A stretch of 64,000 nt of DNA, taken from contig NZ_CP012898.1 in the NCBI RefSeq assembly GCF_001310225.1, positions 1,922,001 to 1,986,000 on the forward strand. The letters are read 5' to 3'. Numbering within the stretch: the stretch's first letter is position 1; every line of letters starts with the position of its first letter. The stretch comes from Pseudalgibacter alginicilyticus (GTDB taxonomy: Bacteria > Bacteroidota > Bacteroidia > Flavobacteriales > Flavobacteriaceae). Both the position numbers and the translations under genes were made by a program. Under the pieces are notes generated by a model, which was not told the DNA's origin, made no database searches, and was given only the letters and a program-made list of their open reading frames with translations. This document shows positions 62,382 through 64,000 of the stretch, piece after piece.

Positions 62382-64000
62382 ATGAAAAACATACTATACA
62401 TACTCATATGGTTTCCTGTCCTAATTTTTTCACAAGAAAAAATTAGCGGCATGATTATGGAAGCAAACAACAACCAACATCTTGGATTGCCTGGCGCCAA
62501 TGTATATTGGCTGGGAACTACCGTAGGAACTACAACTGATATAGACGGAAAATTTACGCTTTCATATAAAAATGAATATGAAAAACTAATAATTAGCTAT
62601 GTAGGATTTAAAACCGATACACTTACAATTTCAGACCCCTCAAAAATGGTGCATCATTTACTAAAAACCACAAGCGAACTTAATGAAGTAACACTTACAT
62701 CTAGAAAACAAGCCACTGCCAAATCATATTTACAAGCTCAAAATACTTTTACCGTAACGAGTGATGAATTATTGAAGGCGGCATGTTGCAATCTTGCAGA
62801 GAGTTTTGAAACCAATCCGTCAATTGATGTTAATTTTGCTGATGCTGTTACTGGAACCAAGCAAATTAAAATGCTAGGACTTAATAGTCCGTATATTTTA
62901 ATTGCTACCGAAAATATCCCATCCATTCGAGGTGCCTCACAAGCATTTGGGCTTACCTTTATTCCTGGAACTTGGGTAGAAAGTATTCAAATAACAAAAG
63001 GTGCTGGTAGTGTTGTTAATGGTTACGAAAGTATTGCAGGACAAATAAACGCAGAATTAGTAAAACCTTTAACAGATAATAAATTATTTGTAAATCTTTA
63101 TGGTGCAAGTAGCGAGCGTTTAGAATTAAACACGCACCTTAACACTAAAGTAAGTGACAAATGGCATACAGGTTTGTACTTACACGGCAATACCCATAAT
63201 GGCGAGCATGATGTTAATGACGATGGTTTTTTAGATATGCCAAAATTCAATCAAATAAATATTATGAATCGTTGGCAATATATAGATACCGAAAAAGGCT
63301 TTGTTAGTTTTATTAATTTAAAGTTTTTAAATGATGAAAAACAAACTGGCCAACTTAATTTTAACCCAAAAACAGACAAGTTAACAACAAATGCTTGGGG
63401 AAGTGAAATCCTAACTAAGCGCTATGAAATCTCAACAAAATTTGGCTATGTAAATCCAGAAGTCCCTTGGCAAAAAATTGGAGTGCAAGCCGCATTTAGT
63501 AACCACAAACAAGAGTCTTACTTTGGATTAAATCAATATAACATTACTCAAAATAGTTTATACACGAATGCTATTTACAACACTATCATTAGCGATTCTA
63601 GACATAAAATAAAAACGGGTTTAGATTTTACCTACGATCATTATGATGAATTTCTTGATGTTCCAAACCTCGCTTCAGATTATGAAAGAACAGAACGTTC
63701 TGTTGGTTCATTTTTCGAATATAATTTTGATAATTTAAACAACTTAAATCTTACTGCAGGAATACGTGCTGATACTCACAATTTATTAGGAACCTTTGTA
63801 ACCCCTCGGTTTCACATGCGATATACACCTTGGGAAAAATCAGCAATCAGAGCTTCTTTTGGTCGTGGAAAACGCAGCGCTAATATTTTTGCAGAAAACC
63901 AAAATATGTTTGCCTCTTCAAGAACCATCAATATTCTAAATACCACCGGTAATATTTATGGATTAGACCCTGAGATTGCTTGGAATTACGGTCTTTCCTA
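62382..64000 (+). CDS. TonB-dependent outer-membrane receptor, N-terminal part (runs off the right edge)
   Basis: About 540 residues are visible. A signal peptide (1-18, ending IFSQ) is followed by a CarboxypepD_reg-like domain (about 20-100; GLPGANVYWLGTTVGTTTDIDGKF), the plug domain (about 110-230; KAACCNLAESFETNPSIDVNF and NSPYILIATENIPSIRG) and the first barrel strands. The CC in the plug and the copper ATPase upstream suggest copper uptake or binding. The stop codon lies outside the window. Confidence 0.92.
   Translation, partial: MKNILYILIWFPVLIFSQEKISGMIMEANNNQHLGLPGANVYWLGTTVGTTTDIDGKFTLSYKNEYEKLIISYVGFKTDTLTISDPSKMVHHLLKTTSELNEVTLTSRKQATAKSYLQAQNTFTVTSDELLKAACCNLAESFETNPSIDVNFADAVTGTKQIKMLGLNSPYILIATENIPSIRGASQAFGLTFIPGTWVESIQITKGAGSVVNGYESIAGQINAELVKPLTDNKLFVNLYGASSERLELNTHLNTKVSDKWHTGLYLHGNTHNGEHDVNDDGFLDMPKFNQINIMNRWQYIDTEKGFVSFINLKFLNDEKQTGQLNFNPKTDKLTTNAWGSEILTKRYEISTKFGYVNPEVPWQKIGVQAAFSNHKQESYFGLNQYNITQNSLYTNAIYNTIISDSRHKIKTGLDFTYDHYDEFLDVPNLASDYERTERSVGSFFEYNFDNLNNLNLTAGIRADTHNLLGTFVTPRFHMRYTPWEKSAIRASFGRGKRSANIFAENQNMFASSRTINILNTTGNIYGLDPEIAWNYGLS

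Overview
The window is about 64 kb of AT-rich chromosomal DNA from a member of the Bacteroidota, most likely a (marine) Flavobacteriaceae bacterium. The support is: Bacteroidota-type promoters (TTTG, 19 bases, TAnnTTTG), a type IX secretion C-terminal sorting domain on a secreted lyase, the exosortase variant XrtF with its partner, the HYC_CC_PP copper-linked family, an ExbB/ExbD/ExbD set with a CxxC-bearing ExbD, and the block frr-pyrH-tsf-rpsB-rpsI-rplM. I cannot name the genus. No insertion sequence, CRISPR array, prophage or rRNA gene was seen; there is one tRNA (Ser-GGA).

Layout. 1-6.5 kb: the 3' half of pyruvate carboxylase, a decayed gene, a secreted PL6 polysaccharide lyase (alginate lyase/chondroitinase B family) and a convergent GH113-type lipoprotein glycosidase. 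6.7-11.9 kb: an FAD/NAD oxidoreductase and a membrane polyferredoxin, then two family-2 glycosyltransferases. 12.2-22.9 kb: a methylmalonyl-CoA block. meaB converges on a long leftward operon mce - mmdA - oadG-like - biotin carrier - Na+ pump beta - CoA-transferase - mutA - mutB, which links succinyl-CoA to propionyl-CoA with a predicted sodium-pumping decarboxylase. 23.1-25 kb: a membrane GT87-like protein and a VOC protein. 25.1-28.9 kb: a leftward polyamine operon (arginine decarboxylase, agmatinase, deoxyhypusine-synthase-like protein, small acidic protein). 29.2-34.3 kb: tatD, ansA, tRNA-Ser, then exbB - membrane protein - exbD - exbD - PorT-like barrel. 34.5-42 kb: a PAP2-like membrane protein, rpoN, asnS, an RND/MMPL exporter and an outer-membrane barrel protein. 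42-46.5 kb: the translation block. 46.7-57.6 kb: the rod-shape operon mreB-mreC-mreD-mrdA-rodA and purH, separated by a variable insert with an orphan protein, a histidine kinase, a LytTR regulator, a small membrane peptide and a candidate structured RNA. 57.8-64 kb: a GAF/fRMsr-like protein, xrtF and its partner, then a copper module (HYC_CC_PP protein, CopA-type ATPase, TonB-dependent receptor running off the right end).

The signals I judge most worth a second look are the structured region at 55924-56090 next to a single-helix small protein, the bacterial deoxyhypusine-synthase-like gene embedded in a polyamine operon, the long inverted repeats at 24991-25071 and 19985-20023, and three genes whose -7 box sits only 4-5 bases before the start codon, as expected of leaderless mRNAs. 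All functional statements come from reading motifs and family knowledge; no database search was run.
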